This document shows positions 1 to 8,267 of a DNA stretch of 64,000 nt, one piece after another. The notes beneath the pieces were generated by a model that was given only the letters and a program-made list of their open reading frames with translations, did no database searches and was not told where the DNA came from. Source of the DNA: Streptomyces sp. NBC_00568 (GTDB lineage: Bacteria; Actinomycetota; Actinomycetes; Streptomycetales; Streptomycetaceae); assembly GCF_026341855.1 (NCBI RefSeq), contig NZ_JAPENW010000001.1:5447001-5511000 (forward strand). Direction: 5' to 3'. The position numbers and the translations under genes were made by a program. The stretch's first letter is position 1. Each line of letters opens with the position of its first letter.

Positions 1-834
1 ACCAACGCCGGTCTGCTCCTCTACCGCAAGGACATCCTGGCCAAGGAAGGCGTCGCGCCGCCGCGCACCTGGGCCGAGCTGGAGAAACAGGCGAGGACCA
101 TCGCGCCCAAGTACGGACTCGACGGATACGCGGGCCAGTTCCTGCCCTACGAGGGCCTCACCGTCAACGCAGCCGAGGCGGTCTACTCGGCGGGCGGCAC
201 GATCCTCGGCGACGAGGGCGAGCGCGTCACGGTGGACTCCGCGGCGGCCCGCGAGGGCATCGGCTTCCTCGCCGACGGCGTCCGCGACGGCTGGATACCG
301 AGGAAGGCGCTGACCTACAAGGAGCAGGAGTCCAAACAGGCCTTCCAGGACGGCCGTCTCCTCTTCCTGCGCAACTGGCCCTACGCCTACGTCAGCGCCT
401 CCGCCCCGGGATCCGCCGTCGCGGGGAAGGTCGGCGCGGTTCCGCTGCCCGGCCCCGACGGGCCGGGGACGAGCGTGCTCGGCGGTTCGAACCTCGCGGT
501 CAACGCGCGGGCCGAGCACCCCGATTCCGCCGCGCGGCTGATCGCGTACCTCACGAGTGAGCGGGTGCAGCGGCAGGTCCTCACCAAGGGCGCGCTGCCG
601 CCCGTACGGGCCGACCTGTACGAGGATCCGGAGCTGGTCCGGGAGTTCCCGTACCTGCCGACGCTGCGTGCCGGTGTGCGCGCCGCGGCGCCGCGCCCCA
701 AGAGCCCCCGCTACGACCAGGTGAGCCTCGCCGTGCAGGCCGTGGTGCACGACGCGATGGCCGGGCACCAGACGCCCGAGGCCGCCGTGCGCCGGCTGGC
801 GCGCGAGCTGGCGGACATCTCGCGCCGGGGCTGA
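1..834 (+). CDS. Sugar ABC transporter substrate-binding protein, 5' end outside window
   Basis: The frame is open from base 1, so the start codon and lipoprotein signal lie before the window; 277 residues and the stop are present. The visible part has the look of the C-terminal two thirds of a family 1 solute-binding protein for trehalose/maltose-type sugars: a LLYRKDIL segment followed by PRTWAELEK, then GGSNLAVNA and a C-terminal segment of repeated short helices ending in LARELADISRRG. It would bind a sugar outside the membrane and hand it to two permeases, which must be encoded upstream. The gene ends about 200 bases before the next gene and has its own stop, so the downstream importer (2780-6305) is a separate system. 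The exact substrate cannot be read from the sequence. Confidence 0.85.
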   Translation, partial: TNAGLLLYRKDILAKEGVAPPRTWAELEKQARTIAPKYGLDGYAGQFLPYEGLTVNAAEAVYSAGGTILGDEGERVTVDSAAAREGIGFLADGVRDGWIPRKALTYKEQESKQAFQDGRLLFLRNWPYAYVSASAPGSAVAGKVGAVPLPGPDGPGTSVLGGSNLAVNARAEHPDSAARLIAYLTSERVQRQVLTKGALPPVRADLYEDPELVREFPYLPTLRAGVRAAAPRPKSPRYDQVSLAVQAVVHDAMAGHQTPEAAVRRLARELADISRRG

Positions 835-869
835 GCCCTTTCCTCGTCGCATTCAGCGACCCCTTCCTA

Positions 870-886
870 GTTACATGTTAGGTAAC
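870..886. promoter_or_regulatory. Candidate operator O1 (GTTAC-N7-GTAAC dyad)
   Basis: GTTAC at 870-874 and GTAAC at 882-886 form a 5-bp dyad around ATGTTAG. The 11-mer CATGTTAGGTA inside it occurs in inverted form (TACCTAACATG) at 988-998, on top of the putative -10 of the GH13 gene. The pairing of the two sites suggests one regulator, possibly of the LacI type common for alpha-glucoside genes; that identity is inference. Confidence 0.45.
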
Positions 887-966
887 GCCGCCGTCTCATC
901 TCGGACGTGCAGGGCCAAAAAATGGGCATTTAAAGGGGCAGCTTTCCGCTACGTCCTGCCTACTCG

Positions 967-1005
967 TTGACATCTCCGCGACATGCCTACCTAACATGCA
1001 TGCAT
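967..1005 (+). promoter_or_regulatory. Candidate promoter and overlapping operator O2 for the GH13 gene
   Basis: TTGACA at 967-972 is a perfect -35 hexamer; TAACAT at 992-997 is a plausible -10 with a 19-bp spacer. The -10 lies within TACCTAACATG (988-998), the inverted copy of the O1 sequence, and continues into the palindrome ATGCATGCAT (996-1005). A protein bound here would block the promoter. This also argues against translating from the TTG at 967. Confidence 0.45.
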
Positions 1006-1035
1006 AACCGAAGGCACGCACAGACAGGTCAACGG

Positions 1036-2673
1036 GTGACGCTCAACACGCACCGCTGGTGGCGCGACGCAGTGATCTACCAGGTGTACGTCCGGAGCTT
1101 TCTGGACAGCACCGGGGACGGCATCGGCGATCTCGCCGGCGTCCGGGCCGGACTGCCGTATCTGAAGAAGCTCGGGGTCGACGGCATCTGGCTGAGCCCC
1201 TTCTACCCCTCGCCGCAGCACGACCACGGCTACGACGTGGCCGACTACTGCGATGTGGACCCGCTCTTCGGCGACCTCGCCGAGTTCGATCTGCTGATGA
1301 CGGACGCCCGGCGCCTCGGCGTCCGGGTGCTCCTGGACATCGTCCCCAACCACTGCTCCAGCGAGCACCCGTGGTTCCGTGAGGCGCTGGACCCGGCGCC
1401 CGGCGGCACCGCCCGCGCCCGCTTCCACTTCGCCGACGGCCGGGGACCGGACGGCGCCGAACCGCCCAACAACTGGCACGCCATGTTCGGCGGCCCCGCC
1501 TGGAGCAGGGTCACCGAGCCGGACGGCACCCCCGGACAGTGGTACCTGCACATGTTCACGCCGGAGCAGCCCGACCTGAACTGGCGCAACCCCGAGGTCG
1601 GCGCCCACTTCGACCACGTACTGCGCTTCTGGCTCGACCGGGGCGTCGACGGCTTCCGCATCGACGTGGCCGCCGGGCTCTACAAGCACCCCGGCCTGCC
1701 GGACTCGCCCGACCCCGAGGCCGACGCCCGCACCCGCGACTCGGTCAATCCGCTCGCCTGGAACCAGCCGGAGGTGCACGACGTCTGGCGCCACTGGCGG
1801 TCCGTGTGCGAGGAGTACACCGCCGAGGACGGCCGGGAGCGGCTGCTCGTCGGCGAGGTCTCCGTGCCGACCGCCCGCGAACACGCCCGGTACGTACGCC
1901 ACGACGAGCTGCACCAGGCCTTCTTCTTCGACCTGCTGAGCGCGCCCTGGAACGCCGACGCCTTCCGCAAGGTCATCTCCGAGGCCATGCAGGACATCGC
2001 CGGCACCGGCTCGACGGTCACCTGGGTGCTCAACAACCACGACCAGGTCCGCACGGTCACCCGCTACGGCGAACTGGGCACCGAGGGCAGCGGTCTGGGT
2101 GCCGCCCGCGCCCGCGCCGCCGCGCTGCTGATGCTGGCACTGCCCGGAGCCGCGTACATCTACCAGGGAGAGGAGCTCGGACTGCCCGAGGTCGTCGACC
2201 TTCCCGACGACGTGCTCACCGATCCGATATTCCGCCGCACCGGAAGCCGCGCACGCATCCGCGACGGATGCCGGGTGCCGCTGCCGTGGTCGGGGCACGC
2301 CTCGCCGTTCGGCTTCACCTCGGGTGCGGAGAGCGCCAAGCCGTGGCTGCCGCAGCCCGCCTACTTCGCCGAGTACGCGACCGACCGCGCCCTCGCCGAC
2401 ACCCGCTCCTTCTGGCACCTCTACCGCGACGGACTCCAACTGCGCTCCGGGCTGCCCCAGTTGGGGGAGGGAGAACTGCGCTGGCTGGACACCCAGCCCG
2501 GTGTCCTCGGCTTCGTCCGCGGCGACGGCCTGGTGTGCGCCGTCAACTTCGGCTCGGCACCCGCGCCCGCGCCGGTCTCCGGAACCCCGCTGCTCTCCAG
2601 CGGCCCCTGCGCGCCCGGCGTCCTGCCCGGCTCGACGGCCGCCTGGTGGATCAGCGACTCCACCAACCCCTGA
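1036..2673 (+). CDS. GH13 alpha-glucosidase (alpha-amylase family)
   Basis: A 545-residue cytoplasmic glycoside hydrolase that should release glucose from short alpha-glucosides taken up by the adjacent importer. The GH13 landmarks are all present: DIVPNH near residue 100, GFRID near 206 with nucleophile Asp210, LLVGEV with acid/base Glu274, and NNHD with Asp336. The opening WWRDAVIYQVYVRSF is typical of oligo-1,6-/alpha-1,4-glucosidases of actinomycetes. No signal peptide is seen. The start is taken as GTG 1036, 7 bases after an AGG; TTG 967 is rejected because it is the -35 element and ATG 1000 lies in the operator. The importer genes follow 106 bp downstream on the same strand, so a shared regulon is likely. 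Trehalose synthase or other GH13 specificities are not excluded. Confidence 0.88.
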   Translation: MTLNTHRWWRDAVIYQVYVRSFLDSTGDGIGDLAGVRAGLPYLKKLGVDGIWLSPFYPSPQHDHGYDVADYCDVDPLFGDLAEFDLLMTDARRLGVRVLLDIVPNHCSSEHPWFREALDPAPGGTARARFHFADGRGPDGAEPPNNWHAMFGGPAWSRVTEPDGTPGQWYLHMFTPEQPDLNWRNPEVGAHFDHVLRFWLDRGVDGFRIDVAAGLYKHPGLPDSPDPEADARTRDSVNPLAWNQPEVHDVWRHWRSVCEEYTAEDGRERLLVGEVSVPTAREHARYVRHDELHQAFFFDLLSAPWNADAFRKVISEAMQDIAGTGSTVTWVLNNHDQVRTVTRYGELGTEGSGLGAARARAAALLMLALPGAAYIYQGEELGLPEVVDLPDDVLTDPIFRRTGSRARIRDGCRVPLPWSGHASPFGFTSGAESAKPWLPQPAYFAEYATDRALADTRSFWHLYRDGLQLRSGLPQLGEGELRWLDTQPGVLGFVRGDGLVCAVNFGSAPAPAPVSGTPLLSSGPCAPGVLPGSTAAWWISDSTNP

Positions 2674-2779
2674 GCCCTCCGGCCGAGTCCGAGCCCACGG
2701 CCTTCCCACCGAGCCCCACTTTCCTTCCAGCACTCCTTGACGCTCCGTCACTTCCCATTTCCCCGAAGGGACATCAACG

Positions 2780-4105
2780 ATGATGCGACGACGTACGACC
2801 CTGCTCGCGAGCTGCACCGCCCTCGCCCTGGCACTCGGCGCGACCGCCTGCGGAGGCGGCCCCGTCTCCGCGGGCGGCGGCGACAAGTCGCTCGACGGCC
2901 AGACGATCACCGTGGCCGGTGTCTGGTCCGGCAGCGAGCAGAAGAACTTCCAGAAGGTGCTGGACGCCTTCACCGAGAGGACCGGCGCCAAGACGCAGTT
3001 CGTCTCCACCGGCGACAACGTCTCCACCGTGATCGGCAGCAAGATCGAGGGCGGCAAGGCCCCCGAGGTGGTGATGGTCCCGCAGGTCGGCGTGCTCCAG
3101 CAGTTCGCGAAGCAGGGCTGGCTCGAGCCGCTGTCCAAGACCGCCGGAGCCGCGGTCGACGCCAACTACGCGAGCGTGTGGAAGAACTACGGCAGCGTCG
3201 ACGGCACGCTGTACGGGCTCTACTTCAAGGCCGCGCACAAGTCCACCGTCTGGTACAGCCCCGACGCCCTCGACCAGGCGGGCGTCGAGCCGCCGACGAC
3301 CTACGACGCGATGCTGAAGGCCGGGCACACGGTCTCCGACTCGGGCCTCGCCGCCTTCTCCGTCGCCGGACAGGACGGCTGGACCCTCACCGACTGGTTC
3401 GAGAACATCTACCTCTCCCAGGCCGGGCCCGAGAAGTACGACGCCCTGGCCACCCACAGGATCAAGTGGACGGACCCGACGGTGGTCGAGGCCCTCACCA
3501 CCCTCGGCAAGCTCTTCAAGGACAAGCAGCTGATGGCCGGGGGCCAGAAGGGGGCCCTGAACACCGACTTCCCGGGCTCCGTCGAGAAGGTCTTCGGGCC
3601 CAAGCCCCAGGCCGGCATGGTCTACGAGGGCGACTTCGTCGCCGGGGTCGCCAAGGACCAGTTCGGCAGGAAGATCGGCGAGGACGCGAACTTCTTCCCC
3701 TTCCCGGCGGTCGCCGGCGGCAAGGCCCCCGTGGTCAGCGGCGGCGACGCGGCCGTCGTCCTCAAGGACGGCAAGAACCAGAAGGCCGCCATGCGGTTCC
3801 TGGAGTACCTGACGACTCCCGAGGCGTCCGCGGTCTGGGCCGGTGCGGGCGGCTTCCTGTCCCCGAACAAGAAGCTCGACCTCGCCTCCTACGGTGACGA
3901 CGTCACCCGCGAGACCGCCAAGTCCCTCGTCGCGGCCGGGGATTCGGTCCGCTTCGACATGTCCGACCAGGCCCCGGCCGCGTTCGGCGGCACCAAGGGC
4001 GCCGGTGAGTGGAAGATCCTCCAGGACTTCCTGCGCGACCCGTCCGACCCGAAGGGGACCGCGGCCGAGCTCGAGAGCGCGGCGGCCAAGGCGTACCAGG
4101 GCTGA
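2780..4105 (+). CDS. Sugar-binding lipoprotein of ABC importer
   Basis: A 441-residue extracytoplasmic binding protein. The N-terminus is a lipoprotein signal: basic MMRRRTT, a hydrophobic stretch, then lipobox LGATAC with Cys24 followed by a Gly-rich tether. The body has the periplasmic-binding fold signs of family 1 sugar-binding proteins, including VAGVWSGSEQKNFQKVLDAF at the mature N-terminus and an AAMRFLEYLTTPEASAVWAG segment near the end. GAAGGGA precedes ATG 2780 by 6-8 bases; a second ATG follows at once. It is the first gene of a three-gene unit with the permeases at 4111 and 5466. Position next to the GH13 enzyme suggests alpha-glucosides as substrate, which is inference. Confidence 0.9.
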   Translation: MMRRRTTLLASCTALALALGATACGGGPVSAGGGDKSLDGQTITVAGVWSGSEQKNFQKVLDAFTERTGAKTQFVSTGDNVSTVIGSKIEGGKAPEVVMVPQVGVLQQFAKQGWLEPLSKTAGAAVDANYASVWKNYGSVDGTLYGLYFKAAHKSTVWYSPDALDQAGVEPPTTYDAMLKAGHTVSDSGLAAFSVAGQDGWTLTDWFENIYLSQAGPEKYDALATHRIKWTDPTVVEALTTLGKLFKDKQLMAGGQKGALNTDFPGSVEKVFGPKPQAGMVYEGDFVAGVAKDQFGRKIGEDANFFPFPAVAGGKAPVVSGGDAAVVLKDGKNQKAAMRFLEYLTTPEASAVWAGAGGFLSPNKKLDLASYGDDVTRETAKSLVAAGDSVRFDMSDQAPAAFGGTKGAGEWKILQDFLRDPSDPKGTAAELESAAAKAYQG

Positions 4106-4110
4106 TCACC

Positions 4111-5469
4111 ATGACCGCCACACTCCTCAAAGAGGCGAGCCCGCCGCCGGTCAGCATGGCCGACCGCCGGCGGCGGGCCCGGCGGCGCGGCCGGATCGTC
4201 GCCCTCGCCTTCGCCCTCCCTGCCCTGCTCCTGCTCGGCGCGCTCGTCGTCTACCCCGTGCTGTTCTCCGTGGGCCGCAGCTTCTTCGACGCCTCCGGCA
4301 CCCGGTTCGTGGGCGGTGACAACTACACCGAGATGTTCCGCGACCCCGCCACGATCAAGGCCGTCCGCAACACGGCGATCTGGGTGGTCGTCGCACCGAC
4401 CCTGCTCACGGGTCTCGGCCTCGTCCTCGCCGTCCTCGTCGAGAAGGTGCGCTGGGCGACGGCGTTCAAGCTGCTGCTCTTCATGCCGATGGCGGTCTCC
4501 TTCCTCGCCGCGGGCATCATCTTCCGGCTCGCCTACGACGAGGACCCCGACAAGGGCGTGCTGAACGCCGCCGCCGTCTCCGTGCACGACGCCTTCACGG
4601 GAACCTCGACGTACCCGACCGCCCGCGCCCGCGACGGCCAGGGCCTCACCAAGGGCACCGACGGCTCGTACGGCACGACCGCTCCCACGTCGCCCGGCCA
4701 CACCGTCGCCCTCGGCCTGGTCGGCGTACTCCCCGAGGACCTGCCGCAGGGCGCGCTGCCCGCCTACGCCGCCGCCCGGCACCCGGCGGCGTCCGACGAA
4801 CTGCGCGGTGCCGTCTACCTGGACTTCACCCGTGGCGGGGGAGGGGAGCAGGGCAAGGCCGACCGGAGGGAGAACGGACTGCCCGAGATGACGGTCGAGG
4901 CGGTACGGGACGGTCACGCGGTCGCGAGCACCACCACCGCGGCCGACGGCTCCTTCCGCTTCCAGGACCTCGGCCCGGGCCCGTACACCGTGCGGCTGCC
5001 CGCGTCGAACTTCGCCCCGCCGTACGAGGGCGTGTCCTGGCTGGGACCCGCGCTCGTCACGCCGGCCGTCATCGGCGCCTACCTGTGGATCTGGACCGGC
5101 TTCGCCATGGTGCTCATCGGCGCGGGGCTCGCCGCGCTGCCGCGTGACGCGCTGGAGGCGGCCCGGATGGACGGGGCGAACGAGTGGCAGATCTTCCGCC
5201 GGATCACGGTCCCGCTGCTCGCACCGGTGCTGACCGTCGTCTTCGTGACCCTCGTCATCAACGTGATGAAGGTCTTCGACCTCGTCTACATCATCGCGCC
5301 GGGCCCGGTGCAGGAGGACGCCACCGTACTCGCCACCCAGATGTGGCTGGTGTCGTTCGGCGGCGGCAACAACCAGGGCCTCGGCAGCGCCCTCGGTGTC
5401 CTGCTCCTGCTCCTGGTGATCCCCGCCATGGTCTTCAACGTCCGCCGCTTCCGAGGGAGTCACCGATGA
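4111..5469 (+). CDS. Sugar ABC permease with a large extracytoplasmic insertion
   Basis: A 452-residue MalF-type inner-membrane permease, about 150 residues longer than a usual one. Hydrophobic segments include residues about 28-50, 85-110 and 118-140. A polar stretch of roughly residues 150-305 then interrupts the protein before the remaining helices and the EAA loop (EAARMDGANEWQIF, near 349). The end of this insertion (about 260-301) has the pattern of a carboxypeptidase-regulatory or SdrB-like beta-sandwich: MTVEAVRDGHAV, TTTAADGSFRFQDLGPGPYTV. The ATG at 4111 lies 5 bases after the binding-protein stop; an in-frame upstream ATG at 4009 is inside that gene and is rejected. The insertion sits where E. 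coli MalF has its P2 loop, which touches the binding protein, so a docking role is a reasonable guess. Confidence 0.9.
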   Translation: MTATLLKEASPPPVSMADRRRRARRRGRIVALAFALPALLLLGALVVYPVLFSVGRSFFDASGTRFVGGDNYTEMFRDPATIKAVRNTAIWVVVAPTLLTGLGLVLAVLVEKVRWATAFKLLLFMPMAVSFLAAGIIFRLAYDEDPDKGVLNAAAVSVHDAFTGTSTYPTARARDGQGLTKGTDGSYGTTAPTSPGHTVALGLVGVLPEDLPQGALPAYAAARHPAASDELRGAVYLDFTRGGGGEQGKADRRENGLPEMTVEAVRDGHAVASTTTAADGSFRFQDLGPGPYTVRLPASNFAPPYEGVSWLGPALVTPAVIGAYLWIWTGFAMVLIGAGLAALPRDALEAARMDGANEWQIFRRITVPLLAPVLTVVFVTLVINVMKVFDLVYIIAPGPVQEDATVLATQMWLVSFGGGNNQGLGSALGVLLLLLVIPAMVFNVRRFRGSHR

Positions 5470-6305
5470 ACGCGCTCAGGCGAGGGCTCGGCAGCAGCCT
5501 GGTGCAGGCGCTTCTCGTCGTCGTGGGCCTGGTGTGGCTCACCCCGCTCGCGGGCCTGTTCCTGTCCTCGCTGCGGTCGGCCCAGGACACCGCGCGGGGC
5601 GGCTGGTGGACCGCGCTGAAGAGCCCCGGGCAGCTGTCCTTCGACAACTACTCCGCCCTGCTGGGCAACGCGGGGATGACACAGGCGTTCTGGAACACCG
5701 TCCTGATCTCCGTCCCGGCGACCGTCCTCGTCGTCGTCATCGCCGCGCTCGCCGGATACGCCTTCGCCTGGCTGGACTTCCCGGGGCGCGACGCGATCTT
5801 CCTGCTGGTGGTCGCGCTGCTGGTGGTGCCGGTGCAGATAGGCCTGCTGCCGGTGGCCAAACTCTTCGGGCAGCTCGGGCTGTTCGGCACGATCCCCGGC
5901 GTCGTCCTCTTCCACGTCTCCTACGGCCTGCCCTTCGCGATCTTCCTGCTGCGCAACTACTTCGCGGAGATGCCGAAGGAGATGCTGGAGGCCGCGCGCA
6001 TGGACGGGGGGAGCGAGTGGCGCATCTTCACCCGGCTGGTGCTCCCGGTGGGACGGCCGGCCATCGCCAGCCTCGCCATCTTCCAGTTCCTCTGGGTCTG
6101 GAACGACATGCTGGTCGCCCTGCTCTTCGCCGACAGCTCCGCACAGCCGCTCACGGTCGAACTCCAGTCACAGATCCGGCAGTTCGGAAGCAACATCGAT
6201 GTGCTGGCCCCGGGGGCGTTCCTGTCCCTGGTGGTTCCGGTGGCGGTCTTCTTCGCCTTCCAGCGGCACTTCGTCCAGGGGGTGATGGCGGGGTCGGTGA
6301 AGTGA
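5466..6305 (+). CDS. Sugar ABC permease (MalG type)
   Basis: A 279-residue second permease, sharing the 4-base ATGA overlap with the previous gene, so the two are translationally coupled. It has the usual MalG features: an N-terminal helix ending WLTPLAGLFLSSL, later helices, and the EAA loop EAARMDGGSEWRIFTRLVLP that contacts the ATPase. Together with the proteins from 2780 and 4111 it forms a sugar importer. No ATPase gene is nearby; in Streptomyces several such importers share the ATPase MsiK, which would have to be encoded elsewhere. Confidence 0.93.
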   Translation: MNALRRGLGSSLVQALLVVVGLVWLTPLAGLFLSSLRSAQDTARGGWWTALKSPGQLSFDNYSALLGNAGMTQAFWNTVLISVPATVLVVVIAALAGYAFAWLDFPGRDAIFLLVVALLVVPVQIGLLPVAKLFGQLGLFGTIPGVVLFHVSYGLPFAIFLLRNYFAEMPKEMLEAARMDGGSEWRIFTRLVLPVGRPAIASLAIFQFLWVWNDMLVALLFADSSAQPLTVELQSQIRQFGSNIDVLAPGAFLSLVVPVAVFFAFQRHFVQGVMAGSVK

Positions 6306-6361
6306 CGGCGGGCCCGCCGCTTCGCTCCTGTCCGTTCGCGGAGTTCCGCTCGGGCCCCGCA

Positions 6362-6408
6362 CGTCGAACGCCGGAGAAGCCGAGGATCGGCTTCTCCGGC
6401 GTTCGACG
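6362..6408. terminator. Bidirectional terminator between convergent operons
   Basis: A perfect 20-bp stem (6362-6381 with 6389-6408) with a 7-nt loop lies between the end of the importer operon (plus) and the end of pgl (minus), the position expected of a two-way terminator. Confidence 0.85.
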
Positions 6409-6420
6409 GAGCGACTCCGG

Positions 6421-7203
6421 TCAGGCGGAAGCCGGCGGATAGAGCGAGCGTGGCAGCTGGGACGCGGCTGCCGCGTCCAGGAGCCACAGGGTGCGTGAGC
6501 GGCCCCGGGCTCCGGCGGCCGGGGCCTGGATCTCGCCCGCGCCGGACAGGGCGATGACGGCCGCCTGCGCCTTGTCCTCGCCGGCCGCGAGCAGCCACAC
6601 CTCGCGGGCGGAGCGGATCGCGGGCAGGGTCAGCGAGATCCGGGTCGGCGGCGGCTTGGGCGCTCCGTGCACGCCGACGACCGTCCGCTCCGTCTCCCGC
6701 ACCGCGGGCAGCTCCGGGAAGAGCGAGGCCACGTGGGTGTCCGGACCGACGCCCAGCATCAGGACGTCGAAGGAGGGAACCGAACCGTGGTTCTCCGGCC
6801 CGGCGGCCTTGGCGAGCTCCGCCGCGTACGCCGCCGCCGCCGCCTCCACATCGACGCCGTACGGACCGTCGGACGCCGGCATGGCGTGCACCCGCGCCGG
6901 ATCCAGCGGCACCGCGTCGAGCAGGGCCGCGCGGGCCTGTGTGTCGTTGCGGTCGGGGTCGCCTTCGGGGAGGTACCGCTCGTCGCCCCACCACAGGTCG
7001 AGGTGCGCCCAGTCGACGGCGTCCCGGGCGGGCGCGGACGCGAGCGCCGCGAGGAGCCCGTTGCCGTTGCGCCCGCCGGTGAGCACGATCGAGGCGTAGC
7101 CGCGCGAGGCCTGCGCGTCCACGATCTTCGTGATCAGCCGCGCCGCCGCGGCCTCGGCCATCAGTTCCTTGTCGCGGTGGACGACGAGCTGCGGAGTGTT
7201 CAC
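6421..7203 (-). CDS. pgl: 6-phosphogluconolactonase
   Basis: A 260-residue cytoplasmic enzyme that hydrolyses 6-phosphogluconolactone, the second step of the oxidative pentose phosphate pathway. Family motifs are ASIVLTGGRNGNGLLAAL near the N-terminus, DLWWGDERYLPEGDPDRN, and LGVGPDTHVASLFPEL, the usual GxGxDxHxASLFP signature with Thr in place of Gly. The start is GTG at 7203; the four bases 7200-7203 are shared with the opcA stop codon, so the two are coupled. It is the last gene of the minus-strand run tkt-tal-zwf-opcA-pgl and ends at the strong hairpin 6362-6408. Confidence 0.95.
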   Translation of the reverse strand: MNTPQLVVHRDKELMAEAAAARLITKIVDAQASRGYASIVLTGGRNGNGLLAALASAPARDAVDWAHLDLWWGDERYLPEGDPDRNDTQARAALLDAVPLDPARVHAMPASDGPYGVDVEAAAAAYAAELAKAAGPENHGSVPSFDVLMLGVGPDTHVASLFPELPAVRETERTVVGVHGAPKPPPTRISLTLPAIRSAREVWLLAAGEDKAQAAVIALSGAGEIQAPAAGARGRSRTLWLLDAAAASQLPRSLYPPASA

Positions 7204-8267
7204 TCGGCGGCCGCCCTGTCCGCCGCGGCCTTCTTGGCGAGCGCCTTCTCGGCCACCCCCGCGGGGGACTCCTTGACGACCGGCGCCGCCTTGGTGGCGG
7301 TCGCGGTACCGCCCGAGGACCCGCCCTCGGCGGTGTGCGCCGCGGCGGTCAGCCGGTCCACGCCGTAGCGCAGCGCCGAGGCGTAGGTGTCGTCCGGGTC
7401 GAGACGGCGCAGCTCCTCCGCCATCAGCTCGGCCGTGTCGCGGCGCTTGAGCGCCACCGCGCGGTCGGGCTGACCCTGGATGGACAGCGTCGCGAGCGTG
7501 CCGTCGGCGCGGTCCAGGACGATCGGGCCGCAGCTCGTGTCCAGCCGGACCGCGGTGAGGCCGGGGCCCGAGGACAGCGAGCGCTTGACGGGGACGTCCA
7601 GCCGGTCCGCGAGCCACATCGCGAGCAGCTCGCAGCTCGGGTTGAACTCCTCGCCCTCCACCTCGACCGCGTCCACGTCGCAGGTGACCTGGTCCAGGGC
7701 CGCGGCCAGCATCGAACGCCAGGGTGTGATGCGGGTCCACGACAGGTCCGTGTCCCCGGGGGTGTAGGCGTCGGCACGGGCGTTGAGCTCCCGTACCGGG
7801 GCCTCGGCGGCGTAGGTGTCGGTCACGCGGCGCTGGGCGAGCGAGCCGAGCGGGTCCTTCGCCGGGTCGAGCGGCGCGTTCACCGGCCACCAGACGACGA
7901 CGGGCGCGTCCGGCAGCAGCAGCGGCAGGACGACCGACTGGGCGTGGTTGATCACCTCGCCGTACAGGCGCAGCACCACCGTCTCGCCGGTGCCGGCCTC
8001 CGCCCCGAGCCGCACCTCGGCGTCGAGACGCGACTTCGTGCGGTCGCGCGGCGAGCGGGAGACGCGCTTGATGACCACGAGGGTGCGCGAGGGGTGCTCG
8101 CGCGAAGCCTCGTTGGCGGCCTTCAGGGCGTCGTAGGCGTTCTCCTCGTCGGTGACGATGACGAGGGTGAGCACCATGCCGACGGCGGGGGTACCGATGG
8201 CGCGGCGGCCCTGCACGAGCGCCTTGTTGATCTTGCTGGCCGTGGTGTCCGTGAGATCGGTCTTCAT
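7200..8267 (-). CDS. opcA: Glucose-6-phosphate dehydrogenase assembly protein OpcA
   Basis: A 355-residue protein of the OpcA family, which in actinobacteria and cyanobacteria is needed for full activity and redox control of glucose-6-phosphate dehydrogenase. Recognised by the N-terminal MKTDLTDTTASKINKAL, VVWWPVNAPLDPAKDPLG in the middle and its place between zwf and pgl. It overlaps zwf by four bases (8264-8267) and pgl by four (7200-7203). The C-terminal about 40 residues are Ala/Lys-rich (KKAAADRAAAE) and look unstructured. Confidence 0.95.
   Translation of the reverse strand: MKTDLTDTTASKINKALVQGRRAIGTPAVGMVLTLVIVTDEENAYDALKAANEASREHPSRTLVVIKRVSRSPRDRTKSRLDAEVRLGAEAGTGETVVLRLYGEVINHAQSVVLPLLLPDAPVVVWWPVNAPLDPAKDPLGSLAQRRVTDTYAAEAPVRELNARADAYTPGDTDLSWTRITPWRSMLAAALDQVTCDVDAVEVEGEEFNPSCELLAMWLADRLDVPVKRSLSSGPGLTAVRLDTSCGPIVLDRADGTLATLSIQGQPDRAVALKRRDTAELMAEELRRLDPDDTYASALRYGVDRLTAAAHTAEGGSSGGTATATKAAPVVKESPAGVAEKALAKKAAADRAAAE

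Noticed and set aside
967..1035. Start of the GH13 gene at TTG 967
   Set aside because: The TTG is the first triplet of a perfect -35 hexamer and the added residues overlap the -10 and an operator; family N-termini begin after GTG 1036.
991..3165. 724-codon open frame on the minus strand opposite the GH13 and lipoprotein genes
   Set aside because: It is antisense to two recognised genes and has the Gly/Val/Arg-rich composition of a GC-driven shadow frame.
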